A stretch of 64,000 bases of DNA from Campylobacter vulpis (GTDB taxonomy: Bacteria; Campylobacterota; Campylobacteria; Campylobacterales; Campylobacteraceae). The DNA is taken from positions 1,302,001-1,366,000 of the forward strand of contig NZ_CP041617.1 of the NCBI RefSeq assembly GCF_014217995.1. Reading direction: 5' to 3'. The stretch's first letter is position 1. The number at the start of each line of letters is the position of its first letter. This document shows, one piece after another, positions 7,717 to 16,283 of this stretch. The position numbers were made by a program, and so were the translations under genes. Under the pieces are notes generated by a model. It ran no database searches, was not told the DNA's origin, and worked only from the letters and a program-made list of their open reading frames with translations.

Positions 7717-8851
7717 AAGTATTAAAATAAACTCTAGTGAATTTGGCACACTTTCACTCATCAAAGAGGGTTTGCTAGGCTCTTGCTCCCGCTTAATGAA
7801 CGAAAAAGAAAGTAAGCAAATTTTAAAAACAGGCAAATTTAAAAATGAAAGTTTCCCATACCCATTAAGCTTCACTCCAAGTGATTGCAATATTTTGAAA
7901 GATTTAAAACCTAAAGATTTGCTAGAACTTGAATTAGATGGCGAAATTGTGGGACATATTATTTATCAGGGTCAATTTAAAAATGATAAAAATTTTATTA
8001 ATATTTTTAACCCAAACACCTGCTTACTTAATGATGAAAATAGCTTTTATATCTATGGAGAAATAGAGCTTTACCGCAATGAACTCTCCTTTTATAAACA
8101 AGAATTTCAACGCATTAAAGATACGCAAAATGCACAAAAAATTACTGCCATAGTTTCAAGTTTTGACCCACTCCATAGAGCACATGAGAGAATTTTCCGC
8201 TGGACCATTGATAAGGCGGATTTAGTTGTCGTTTTTCTCATCGAGTCTTATGAAGCAAATGGCTTTGAATTTGAACTTAAAGAAAGATATTTAAAAACTT
8301 TTATCCAAAACTATCTCCCAAAAGAACGTATTTTTGTCTTTCCACTTAAAAATATTGACATTTTTCATGCGCACTTAAATCCCGGACTCGAAAGCATTAT
8401 TGCAAAAAGTCTTGGCTGCACTAAACTTGTCGTAGGGCAAAATCATAGTGGTTTGGGTATGTTTTACGATGCAAATCAACCCAAAAGCATACTAGATGAA
8501 TTTTCTAAAGATTATGGAATAGAAACGATTATTTTGCCTGAATTTGTTTTTTGTGATCAATGCAAAATGATAGTTTCAACACGCTCTTGTCCGCACGGAA
8601 CACATCATCACTTGCATTATAATGCTAATTCTTTAAAAGATTTACTAAGAGCTGGTATAATCCCTCCTGCTGTTTTTATGCGTAAGGAAATTTCAAGCCT
8701 TATCTTAAGCGCACTTTTTCCACAACGCCTTAAAAATTTGCAACAGCTTTACCAAAATCTCTTTCCAACAGATGGGATTTTAGAAGATAAAAGTGATGAG
8801 GAATTTTATCAAAAACTTTTAGAAATTCATCAAATGACTTATATGGTGTGA
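7694..8851 (+). CDS. Sulfate adenylyltransferase-like protein
   Basis: 385 residues from ATG 7694, preceded by AAAAGGAA; upstream in-frame codons lie inside the regulator gene and lack a ribosome site. Residues ~145-330 form the nucleotidyltransferase domain of ATP sulfurylases: HxxH in DPLHRAHER (H161, H164), VVGQNHSGLGMF and STRSCPHGTHHH. The canonical QxRNPxHxxHE motif is modified to SSFDPLHRAHER, so sulfurylase activity is not certain. C. jejuni carries the same protein in the same place. No APS reductase or APS kinase is nearby. It is followed by pgpA after one base. Confidence 0.75.
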   Translation: MKSARKNKSIKINSSEFGTLSLIKEGLLGSCSRLMNEKESKQILKTGKFKNESFPYPLSFTPSDCNILKDLKPKDLLELELDGEIVGHIIYQGQFKNDKNFINIFNPNTCLLNDENSFYIYGEIELYRNELSFYKQEFQRIKDTQNAQKITAIVSSFDPLHRAHERIFRWTIDKADLVVVFLIESYEANGFEFELKERYLKTFIQNYLPKERIFVFPLKNIDIFHAHLNPGLESIIAKSLGCTKLVVGQNHSGLGMFYDANQPKSILDEFSKDYGIETIILPEFVFCDQCKMIVSTRSCPHGTHHHLHYNANSLKDLLRAGIIPPAVFMRKEISSLILSALFPQRLKNLQQLYQNLFPTDGILEDKSDEEFYQKLLEIHQMTYMV

Positions 8852-8852
8852 A

Positions 8853-9353
8853 ATGCAAAAATTTTATTTAACCTTTTTTTATTCAGGGTGTGCGAAAAAA
8901 GCCCCTGGGACCTTTGGCACTTTAGCGGCGATGATTCCTGCCTTTTTTGTGCTTAGATACTTGGGAGAACAAACGCTCTTTTTACTTTCTATTTTGATTT
9001 TCATCGCTTCGATACGCGTCATTGATGCTTATGAAAAAAAGACACAAAAACACGATGATAAACACATCGTTATTGATGAAGTGGCGGGAGTTTTTTTAGC
9101 TTGTGCTATTGCAGCGAGTGCGGAAAATTCACTTTTAAATTTCGTCTTAGCCTTTATTTTTTTTCGTTTTTTTGACATCACAAAACCCTCCATCATCGGT
9201 AAAATAGACAAAAAAGTCAAAGGCGGCTTGGGCGTAATGCTTGATGATATGTTAGCGGGGCTTTTTGCGGGGCTTTTGTGTGCTGTGATTTACGGCTTTT
9301 TGCTTAAATTTAATTTAGTCGCTTGGGATATTTCTTTAAAAACTTTGTTTTAA
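8853..9353 (+). CDS. pgpA: Phosphatidylglycerophosphatase A
   Basis: 166 residues, the usual length. Family landmarks are GTFGTLAAM near the N-terminus, the acidic segment VIDEVAGVFLA, FFRFFDITKPSIIG and LGVMLDDMLAG, set between hydrophobic segments. PgpA removes the phosphate from phosphatidylglycerol phosphate at the inner membrane to give phosphatidylglycerol. It is the last gene of the ispDF-regulator-sulfurylase-pgpA run; rpsT downstream has its own promoter. Confidence 0.9.
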   Translation: MQKFYLTFFYSGCAKKAPGTFGTLAAMIPAFFVLRYLGEQTLFLLSILIFIASIRVIDAYEKKTQKHDDKHIVIDEVAGVFLACAIAASAENSLLNFVLAFIFFRFFDITKPSIIGKIDKKVKGGLGVMLDDMLAGLFAGLLCAVIYGFLLKFNLVAWDISLKTLF

Positions 9354-9392
9354 TTTTTACTTAAATTAAGTCTATTTTAACTTTTACTTTTA

Positions 9393-9398
9393 TATAAT
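9393..9398 (+). promoter_or_regulatory. -10 box for rpsT-prfA
   Basis: TATAAT in the context ACTTTTATATAATCC, 32 bases before the rpsT ATG, after the periodic AT/T-rich stretch typical upstream of Campylobacter promoters. Confidence 0.65.
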
Positions 9399-9429
9399 CC
9401 TAGTTTTAATTTTAAGACAAGGAAATTTT

Positions 9430-9693
9430 ATGGCAAATCACAAATCCGCCGAAAAAAGAGCAAGACAAACCATCAAAAAAACAGAAAGAAATAGATTTTA
9501 TAGAACTAGACTTAAAAATATCACAAAAGCTGTTAAGGAAGCTGCCGCAAATAATGACAAAAACGCAGCTAACGAAGCTTTTAAAATTGCAAATAAAAGC
9601 ATCCACGCTATGGTAAGTCGTGGTTTTCTTAAAAAACAAACTGCCGCACGCCGCGTGAGCAGACTCGCCCTTTTAATCAACAAAATCGCCTAA
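9430..9693 (+). CDS. rpsT: 30S ribosomal protein S20
   Basis: 87 residues, the family length and composition: [14 protein letters not shown] start, lysine/arginine-rich helices and the [23 protein letters not shown]-terminal region. S20 binds 16S rRNA early in small-subunit assembly. An AAGGAAA ribosome site precedes the ATG. The stop TAA is directly followed by the prfA ATG with no gap, so the two are cotranscribed. Confidence 0.97.
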   Translation: MANHKSAEKRARQTIKKTERNRFYRTRLKNITKAVKEAAANNDKNAANEAFKIANKSIHAMVSRGFLKKQTAARRVSRLALLINKIA

Positions 9694-10761
9694 ATGTTAG
9701 CGGAAAAATTACAACCCTTTCTCAAACGCTATGAAGAATTAAACACTCTTCTTAGCGATACAAGTATTATTAATGATATAGAAAAAATGACCTCTCTTTC
9801 CAAAGAGCAAAAAAATTTAGAACCCATAGTCTTAAAAACGAAAGATTATTTTAATACACTCACTCAAATCGAAGATAACAAAGCTCTTTTAAACGACCCG
9901 GAATTTGGCGAACTTGCCAAAGAAGAATTGAAAAATTTAGAAGAAGAAAAAATCAATTTTGAAGAAGAAATTAAAATCTTACTTCTACCAAAAGATCCTA
10001 ATGATGAAAAAAATATCTTCCTTGAAATTCGTGCAGGAACGGGAGGAGATGAGGCATCTTTATTTGTGGGAGATTTAGTCAAAGCTTATGCAAGATATGC
10101 CGATTTAAGAGGTTATAAGATAGAAATTGTTAGCTCAAGTGAAGGTAGTGCTGGAGGCTTTAAAGAGCTTATTATGCTTGTAAAAGGTGTGGGAGCTTAC
10201 TCAAGGCTCAAATTTGAAAGTGGCACACATAGAGTGCAAAGAATCCCCCAAACAGAATCACAAGGCAGAATTCACACCTCAGCCATCACAGTCGCCATTA
10301 TGCCAGAAGTTGATGACATCGAAATTCAAATCAATCCAAACGACCTTAAAATCGATGTTATGCGCTCTTCAGGACACGGCGGACAAAGTGTTAATACCAC
10401 AGATTCAGCCGTTCGTATCACTCATATACCAAGTGGCTTAGTCGTCGTCAATCAAGACGGAAAATCCCAACATAAAAATAAAGAAAGTGCGATGAAAATC
10501 TTAAAAGCAAGACTTTACGAAATGCAAGAAAACGAAAGGCTAGCCAAAGAGAGTCAAGAGCGTAAATCTCAAGTAGGAAGCGGGGATAGAAGTGAGCGCA
10601 TACGCACTTATAACTTTCCGCAAAACCGCATTAGCGACCACCGCATTAATCTTACACTTTATAGACTTGATGCCATTATGGAGGGAGGGCTTTTTGACGA
10701 GCTTATTGAGCCTTTAATCGCCCATCATCAAAGTGAAGCTTTGAAAGAACAGAAGCTATAA
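9694..10761 (+). CDS. prfA: Peptide chain release factor 1
   Basis: 355 residues. The peptidyl-hydrolase motif GGQ is at 229-231 ([17 protein letters not shown]). The codon-recognition tripeptide, PxT type for UAA/UAG reading, is P185-Q186-T187 in [10 protein letters not shown]. An N-terminal coiled region and the C-terminal [18 protein letters not shown] segment complete the family pattern. Its start abuts the rpsT stop, and no separate ribosome site is evident, so translation is probably coupled to rpsT. Confidence 0.96.
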   Translation: MLAEKLQPFLKRYEELNTLLSDTSIINDIEKMTSLSKEQKNLEPIVLKTKDYFNTLTQIEDNKALLNDPEFGELAKEELKNLEEEKINFEEEIKILLLPKDPNDEKNIFLEIRAGTGGDEASLFVGDLVKAYARYADLRGYKIEIVSSSEGSAGGFKELIMLVKGVGAYSRLKFESGTHRVQRIPQTESQGRIHTSAITVAIMPEVDDIEIQINPNDLKIDVMRSSGHGGQSVNTTDSAVRITHIPSGLVVVNQDGKSQHKNKESAMKILKARLYEMQENERLAKESQERKSQVGSGDRSERIRTYNFPQNRISDHRINLTLYRLDAIMEGGLFDELIEPLIAHHQSEALKEQKL

Positions 10762-10826
10762 GCACTTTAAAAATTTGCATTTTACATACCGAAAAAGACT
10801 TTGTAACATTAGATAAAATTAAGCCC

Positions 10827-10930
10827 CTATATTTTTAAAGGCTTATAACAAAACACCATAAGTTCAGCAATCTTATCACTTGTTCTTGTTTGTCTAATGG
10901 CATTAACAATTTGTTCTATAACCTAGATTT
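10827..10930 (-). pseudogene. Fragment resembling the VirB6 N-terminus (decayed type IV secretion gene)
   Basis: An open stretch on the minus strand reads VIEQIVNAIRQTRTSDKI followed by AELMVFCYKPLKI and a stop. It is preceded in shifted frames by ATG and FQNLGY. This resembles the first helix region of VirB6/TraD-type channel proteins, which often begin with a FxxxG..I..IV pattern. The gene is broken by frame changes and an in-frame TAG, and the rest of VirB6 is absent. The call leans on its position directly downstream of an EexN-like remnant, the order seen in IncN-type transfer regions. A database search could overturn it. Confidence 0.4.
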
Positions 10931-10940
10931 TGAAAAAAAA

Positions 10941-11191
10941 TCATTTGTTATCTCTTTGCTTAAAATGCTTTTTAAATTCTTTATCTGCAATTTTTCATTT
11001 TGGCGTTTGCACATTCTGTATCGTTTTCTGCGAAATTAGCGTTTTTATCACTTTCTTTGATTTTAGCTTCCAACTCTTTAGCACTTTTGACTCTTCATAA
11101 TACTCAACACTCTTTGTCTTCAAAAAAACAAGCAGAAAATAAAATAGCAACAACTGCACTAAGCAAACCTAGTTTAATAACATTAAAACAT
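10941..11191 (-). pseudogene. Decayed EexN-family entry-exclusion lipoprotein
   Basis: On the minus strand, with small frame changes allowed, the sequence reads a signal peptide with lipobox (KLGLLSAVVAILFSAC), then SVEYYEES, KELEAKIKESDKN, NDTECANAKMKN and ADKEFKKHFKQRDNK. EexN-family lipoproteins share exactly this plan: lipobox cysteine, VEYY near the start and a D.EC.NA motif. At least three frame breaks (near the start, after the lipobox and near 10990) and two in-frame stops show it is dead. The rest of the 550-base gap between prfA and the ferredoxin gene holds nothing recognisable; an open stretch before this remnant (about 11200-11280, minus) could be the tail of a third gene. Confidence 0.6.
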
Positions 11192-11311
11192 AAAGCAAAA
11201 TATTTTTATTTTATCTCGCCTTTAAAAGCCTTTTTCTTTTGTGATAAAGTTACACACAAAGTATTTAAATTTGCATACAATGCCACAAATTATATTTAAA
11301 AGGTTAGTATT

Positions 11312-12274
11312 ATGCAAAGACGCAAGTTTTTAAAATCCTTAGCATTAAGCCCCATTTTAGTCGCTGGAGCGGGTGCAAATTTAGACTTTAGTAAGATTAA
11401 AGGCAAGGCTAGCATTATAGACCTAGATCGTTGCGATGGCTGCACTAGCTTTGATGTGCCAAAATGCGTGAGTGCGTGTAAGGAGAAAAATGCGGCACGT
11501 TTTCCTAAGCCTGTGGAAGAGATCCCTAATTATTTTCCGCGTAAAATCAATGAGGATTATTCACAAAAACAAAATGACATTTCTCGCTTAAGCCCTTATA
11601 ACTGGACCTTTGTGGAGGCTGTGGAGGTAAATTCTAAAAAAGTATTTATCCCTCGCCGTTGTATGCACTGCGATGATCCTACCTGTCAAAAAATCTGCCC
11701 TTTTGGGGTGATTTCTAAGGATAAAAATAACGCCGTTAATATCGATGAGAATTTTTGCTTTGGTGGGGCAAAGTGCCGTGATGTCTGTCCTTGGGGGATT
11801 CCTCAAAGACAAGCTGGGGTTGGAATTTATCTTAAAATCGCTCCAAAATTGGCTGGTGGAGGTGCTATGTTTAAGTGTGATATGTGTGCGGACTTACTCG
11901 CAGAAGGCAAAAAACCAGCTTGTGAAACACAATGCCCAAAAAATGCCATAATTTTTGACGACAAGGCTAAAATTTTAAATCTTGTCGAAAAAGCTAAAAA
12001 GCAGGGAAAATTCATCTATGGCGATACGCAAAATGGCGGAACGAGCACTTTTTACATTTCTTCTGTGGATTTTGCAAAAATCGATGAAGCCATCGCTAAA
12101 AAATATGAAAATACCGGGCAAGTAGGACGACCGCATATGAAAGTTAAGGTGGATAATTTCATCAACGAAGACTCCACTCTCATCAAAGGCGTTTTAACCG
12201 CACCTCTTGTAGGCGTAGTCGCTGGGGCTATCGCTGTGGCAAAAGCTAGAAAAATAAAAAAGGAAGAGTTATGA
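11312..12274 (+). CDS. Tat-exported four-cluster ferredoxin subunit of a membrane oxidoreductase
   Basis: 320 residues. A twin-arginine signal (QRRKFLKSL) starts the protein and a hydrophobic helix (about 293-311) ends it, so it should sit on the periplasmic face. Fifteen cysteines fall in four ferredoxin groups: 41/44/52/56, 117/120/125/129, 149/155/159 and 189/192/204/208. Group three lacks one ligand (CFGGAKC instead of CxxCxxC), so it may hold a 3Fe-4S or otherwise altered cluster. The layout matches the electron-transfer subunits of formate dehydrogenase or Phs/Dms-type enzymes. The next gene encodes the cytochrome partner (4-base overlap), but no molybdenum catalytic subunit is nearby. 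Confidence 0.8.
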   Translation: MQRRKFLKSLALSPILVAGAGANLDFSKIKGKASIIDLDRCDGCTSFDVPKCVSACKEKNAARFPKPVEEIPNYFPRKINEDYSQKQNDISRLSPYNWTFVEAVEVNSKKVFIPRRCMHCDDPTCQKICPFGVISKDKNNAVNIDENFCFGGAKCRDVCPWGIPQRQAGVGIYLKIAPKLAGGGAMFKCDMCADLLAEGKKPACETQCPKNAIIFDDKAKILNLVEKAKKQGKFIYGDTQNGGTSTFYISSVDFAKIDEAIAKKYENTGQVGRPHMKVKVDNFINEDSTLIKGVLTAPLVGVVAGAIAVAKARKIKKEEL

Positions 12275-12945
12275 AAAAAATTAAAAAAATGATATTGCGT
12301 CAAAGCCTTCAAAATCGTATCGTGCATTGGGGTGTGGCGGTAAGCACTTTTGCACTAATTATAAGCGGCATGTTTCAAATGCCCGTTTCAAAAAGATACA
12401 TGATTAACGAATTGCCCCTAATGGCGTGGAGTGGGGACTATCATATCAGTCTTATAATGCACTATGTAGGGGCTTTTAGCCTCATTTTTTTCGTGGCGTT
12501 TCACTTATTTTTCCACATAGCTAGAGCGGAATTTGACATCTTTCCTAAAAAAGGCGACGGAGTAAAAAGTCTTAAAATCATCAAGGCTATGCTTTTTGGA
12601 GGGGTTGAGCCAAAGAGTGAGAAATATTTACCCGAGCAAAGATTAGCTTATTTTTTCATCGGGCTTGTTTTACTTCTTTTAATTAGCACAGGATTAATTA
12701 AAACAGCCAAAAATTTGGCGGGGTGGAATTTAAGCGAGGGGCTTTATTTTTGGAGCGCACAGCTACATAATCTTGGTATGATTTTAATTATTTTAGGGAT
12801 TATAGGGCATTTAGCAGCTTTTATCTTTAAAGCAAATCGCCCTCTTTTAAGGGCTATGTTTAGCGGTAAGGTCGATGCTAACTACATTAAAGAAAGGCAT
12901 AGTTTGTGGGAAGAAGGCGTTAAAATGGCGGATAAGGAGTCATAA
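12271..12945 (+). CDS. Membrane cytochrome b subunit (formate dehydrogenase gamma/b561-like)
   Basis: 224 residues with four predicted membrane helices and histidines placed as heme ligands: H19 in helix 1, H58/H64 and H78/H82 around helix 2, and H166 and H180 in the last helix. This is the arrangement of di-heme FdnI/FdhC-type quinone-reactive subunits, which link a periplasmic Fe-S protein to the quinone pool. It overlaps the ferredoxin gene by 4 bases (ATGA) and the next gene by one base (TAATG), so the three form one operon. Confidence 0.8.
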   Translation: MKKIKKMILRQSLQNRIVHWGVAVSTFALIISGMFQMPVSKRYMINELPLMAWSGDYHISLIMHYVGAFSLIFFVAFHLFFHIARAEFDIFPKKGDGVKSLKIIKAMLFGGVEPKSEKYLPEQRLAYFFIGLVLLLLISTGLIKTAKNLAGWNLSEGLYFWSAQLHNLGMILIILGIIGHLAAFIFKANRPLLRAMFSGKVDANYIKERHSLWEEGVKMADKES

Positions 12946-13943
12946 TGCAAGAAAATATCGAAAAAATTTCAAAACTTGCAAATTTTCCCATAGTTTTATT
13001 TGCTTCCGTTATGGGGATTGGAGGGCTTTCTCTTGCGTTTAAAAAAGCTAGTGTGGCTTTTAATCATCAAGCTTTTTTAGCGTGGAGTGCCTTTATTTTT
13101 GCGTTTTTAGCTTTTATCATTTTCACGCTTTTATTTGTGTGTTATGGTGCGAAAATACTCTATCATTTTAAAGCTTTTAAGGCAGATTTAACACATCAAG
13201 TTAAGATTAATTTTCTCTCAAGTGTGCCTATAAGTATGCTTATTATTACGGCGTTTTGGAGTGATTTTATCTCTAAAGAAAGTGGATTTTGGTGGGTGAT
13301 TTTAGGAAGTTTTTATGTGGCGAGTGCCTTACAGCTTATTTTAAGCTTATATGTGATGAGTTTTTGGTTTAGAGAAAGTATGAAAAGCTCCCTACTCTCC
13401 CCTGCGTGGTTTATCCCCATTGTTGGAAATTTGATAGTCCCACTTAGCGGCACTTTCATCAATGCCCCAAAAGATATGCTACTTTTTTTCTTTTCCATAG
13501 GGTGCTTTTTTTGGATTATTTTAAGTGCGATGATTATGCAAAGGCTTATTTTTGAGCAAAGTTTGGAGACTAAATTTATCCCTACGCTTTTTATTTTCAT
13601 CGCTCCGCCTAGCATTTTTGTGCTAGACTTTCATAGTCTTTTTGAAACACATGGCATTTTAAGCTTAATGGTGTATTTTATAGCTTTATTTTTCGTGCTT
13701 TTATTATTATTTTTAGGTAAAATTTTTAGCAAACTTAGCTTTGCTCCGTCTTGGTGGGCTTTTACCTTTCCTTTATGTGCTTTTAGCATAGCAAGTTTTG
13801 ATTTATTTATTACTTATAAATTTAAGTATTTTTATGGATTTTTAGGGATTTTAGCACTCATTTTAGCACTTTTTGCAGTCTTTTTCATTTCTTATAAGAC
13901 TTTAAGAGCTGTGGCAAATGGCGACATTTTTAAAGAACATTAA
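12945..13943 (+). CDS. TehA/SLAC1-family (TDT) membrane protein
   Basis: 332 residues, about ten membrane helices. Family landmarks are FPIVLFASVMGIGGL at the start, PAWFIPIVGNLIVPLSG, FIFIAPPSIFVLDF and FAPSWWAFTFPLCAFSIASFD. TDT proteins are anion channels or dicarboxylate/tellurite-related transporters. Being the last gene of the ferredoxin-cytochrome b operon suggests it moves an anionic substrate or product of the associated redox enzyme; this is inference. The stop is followed by an 80-base AT-rich gap before the DUF2920 gene. Confidence 0.78.
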   Translation: MQENIEKISKLANFPIVLFASVMGIGGLSLAFKKASVAFNHQAFLAWSAFIFAFLAFIIFTLLFVCYGAKILYHFKAFKADLTHQVKINFLSSVPISMLIITAFWSDFISKESGFWWVILGSFYVASALQLILSLYVMSFWFRESMKSSLLSPAWFIPIVGNLIVPLSGTFINAPKDMLLFFFSIGCFFWIILSAMIMQRLIFEQSLETKFIPTLFIFIAPPSIFVLDFHSLFETHGILSLMVYFIALFFVLLLLFLGKIFSKLSFAPSWWAFTFPLCAFSIASFDLFITYKFKYFYGFLGILALILALFAVFFISYKTLRAVANGDIFKEH

Positions 13944-14023
13944 ATAAAATTAATAAAAATATCAAATCTTAATGATAGTTTAAAAAGCTATGTTAAATTT
14001 ACCTATAAATTTAAAGGCTAAAA

Positions 14024-15201
14024 ATGATAGATAAGCGATTTTTTATTTCTTCTTGTGATGATATGGAACTTGGTATTAAAAGAACTTCCAAGCTTGAATA
14101 CCGCCTAAGCTCTCCGCAAAATCCTAAGGCAATCTTTTTCATCATCGGTGGTTTTGGGACAAATGCGGACCTTAGAATGATGGATTTTACCAGAAAGCAA
14201 ATCGCTTCTAAATTCGATGTGGCGGCTGTAAATGTGCTGTATCATTGCTTTTGTTGTCGGCGTAATGACTTAGAGCAACAATATAGTGCTCAAATCGCTA
14301 TACTTGAAGAGGATAAAGCAAATTTAATCAAGCTTTGTCAAGCCTTAGCTCTGCCTTATGAGAATTTAGGCGTGAGTGAGATTTTAAAACGGATAGAAGA
14401 ATCCATACAAAAAGAAAAGAAAAAGGGAAATTTAGTTAAGGATTTTAGAATCAACACCCTTACTTACACTCTCCTCCCACCTAATGAAGAGTATCAAAAT
14501 TACGGCATTATGGCAGCACTTGATCATATCAATGTCCTAAAAGATCTCAAAACTCACGGGGGGGGGGGGGTAAGCTACCTGTGATTTACGCAGGGGGGTG
14601 CTATGGAGGTTATTTAGCACACTTAATCGCCAAAATCGCCCCTCATCACACCAACGCTGTCATTGATATAGCCTGTGCACCCCTGCCCTTTTTTGAGATG
14701 TTTATGGGCAGGGCTTTAGGACACGGGGAATTTTTTATAAACACAGATGATTTTTCAATCCATTGTTTTACCAAAACTTTTTGGAATGAGAATAATTTCA
14801 CAAAGGCACATTATGAAATACGCTCTTTACTAACTCCGTCTCATTTACAAATTCAAAAAACACATTGTGAGCATATTCATTATGTGAGTTATCATAGTAG
14901 TGAAGATGAGTTTAAAACAGCAAAAGATAAAAAGCTTTTATATGAAATTTATGAGAAAATGGGCTTTAAAGCAAAATTGCATTTAGCTAAAAAAGAGGAC
15001 ATCGACCATAAAATCATCAGGGATTTAACCCACGGAGGTATCTCAAATCACCGCGTTTTCTTAAAAGAACTTCCCCTTCTTTTAAAGGACTTTGAGAGAG
15101 GCAAATTCCCCCTTCAAAATGCCTCCATAAGCTATCCTTGCGAGGATAAAACTTTCATCTTTAAAGACGAAGGCAATGCCTATACCTTGCGTATCCGCTA
15201 G
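14024..15201 (+). CDS. Phase-variable DUF2920 protein, reading frame OFF at G13
   Basis: One gene split by a slippery G tract. From ATG 14024 (after AAAGG) the frame runs through the tract and stops at 14582-14584 after 186 codons. The other half runs open in the +2 frame to 15201. With 14 or 11 G the frames join into a ~392-residue protein reading GKLPVIYAGGCYGGYLAHL across the join. DUF2920 proteins (the C. jejuni 617 family) look like alpha/beta hydrolases and commonly carry G tracts. The nucleophile elbow here has cysteine (GGCYGG), where I recall serine in relatives. Function unknown. Not a pseudogene in the usual sense. Confidence 0.85.
14558..14570 (+). repeat. Homopolymeric G tract (G13), phase-variation switch
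   Basis: Thirteen consecutive G inside the DUF2920 gene. At 13 the frame is closed; adding one G or losing two opens it. Tracts of this length mutate at high rate in Campylobacter. Confidence 0.95.
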
Positions 15202-16283
15202 GATTTATAAATTATTTTAAGGTGCTCTAAATTTGCACTTGCATTTAAAAGTAAGGCATCAGCTATCACAAGCCTAGCCATAGCACTTGCAACGACGCTT
15301 CCTCTCACACCTACGCAAGGATCGTGCCTCCCGCTTAACTCACAAAGGGCATTTTCCCCCCTCTCATTCATACTTTTTTGAGGTAGAAAAATGGACGGCG
15401 TAGGTTTAAAATAGCTCTTAAGCTCGATTAAGTCGCCATTTGAAATGCCTCCCAAAATCCCTCCGCTATGATTGCTTAAAAATTTACCATTTTGCATAGC
15501 GTCATTATTTTGTGAGCCTCTTTTTTGACTTGATCTTATGCCAGAGCCTATTTCTACGGCTTTTACGGCATTTATTCCCATTAAAGCGTGAGCGAGTTTA
15601 GAATCAAGCTTATCATAAAGCACCTCCCCAAGTCCTGCCATTACCCCACTTATCCTTGTAAAAACAGCCGCTCCAACGCTATCTTTTGCCTTTTTTGCTT
15701 CTAAAATTTCTTGCTTAAAATTTTCCTCTAAATCCTTATCAAGGCAAAAAATTTCACTTTTATTTGCAAATTCAAAGTCAAATTCACTATTTTGAAGTGT
15801 TGAGATGCACTCTCCCACGCCAAAAACTCCGCTTAAAACCTCGATGTTAAATTCTCTTAAAAGCATAGCCGCCACCGCACCAGCTGCCACTCTAGCCACG
15901 CTTTCTCTCGCACTTGAACGCCCTCCTCCTCTATAATCTCTTATGCCATATTTTTGAAAATAGCTAAAATCTGCGTGCGAGGGACGAAAAAGGCTTTTAA
16001 GCTCACTATAATCTTTTGAGCGTGTATTTTCATTTCTAAAAAGCATAGCGATGGGCTGTCCTGTGGTAAAACCCTCAAAAACTCCGCTTAAAATTTCTGC
16101 CCTATCACTTTCCTTTCTAGGCGTGGCAAATTTGCTTCCACCCTTTCTTTTGTCAAGCTCATTTTGTAAAAACTCCTCGTCAAATTTCACATTAGAGGGC
16201 ATACCATCAAGCACCACGCCTATGGCTTCTCCGTGTGATTCTCCAAAGCTTGTCATTTTTAGTCTTGTCCCAAAAGTATTCAT
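15198..16283 (-). CDS. aroC: Chorismate synthase
   Basis: 361 residues, normal length. Family signatures include GESHGEAIGVVLDG near the N-terminus, the FMN-binding YRGGGRSSARESVARVAAG region and the late RHDPCVGVRGSVVASAMARLV. It converts 5-enolpyruvylshikimate 3-phosphate to chorismate. It is the last gene of the minus-strand run lapB-like/rnhA/rnc/aroC, overlaps rnc by 4 bases, and meets the DUF2920 gene tail to tail with a 4-base overlap. Confidence 0.96.
   Translation of the reverse strand: MNTFGTRLKMTSFGESHGEAIGVVLDGMPSNVKFDEEFLQNELDKRKGGSKFATPRKESDRAEILSGVFEGFTTGQPIAMLFRNENTRSKDYSELKSLFRPSHADFSYFQKYGIRDYRGGGRSSARESVARVAAGAVAAMLLREFNIEVLSGVFGVGECISTLQNSEFDFEFANKSEIFCLDKDLEENFKQEILEAKKAKDSVGAAVFTRISGVMAGLGEVLYDKLDSKLAHALMGINAVKAVEIGSGIRSSQKRGSQNNDAMQNGKFLSNHSGGILGGISNGDLIELKSYFKPTPSIFLPQKSMNERGENALCELSGRHDPCVGVRGSVVASAMARLVIADALLLNASANLEHLKIIYKS

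Noticed and set aside
11000-11299. Plus-strand open frame of 99 codons in the prfA-ferredoxin gap
   Set aside because: Low-complexity translation without a ribosome site; the minus strand of the same stretch holds the recognisable EexN remnant.
14581-15201. A separate gene beginning near 14581
   Set aside because: Its frame continues upstream into the DUF2920 protein once the G tract changes by one; the joined protein has a normal hydrolase elbow across the junction, so it is one phase-variable gene.
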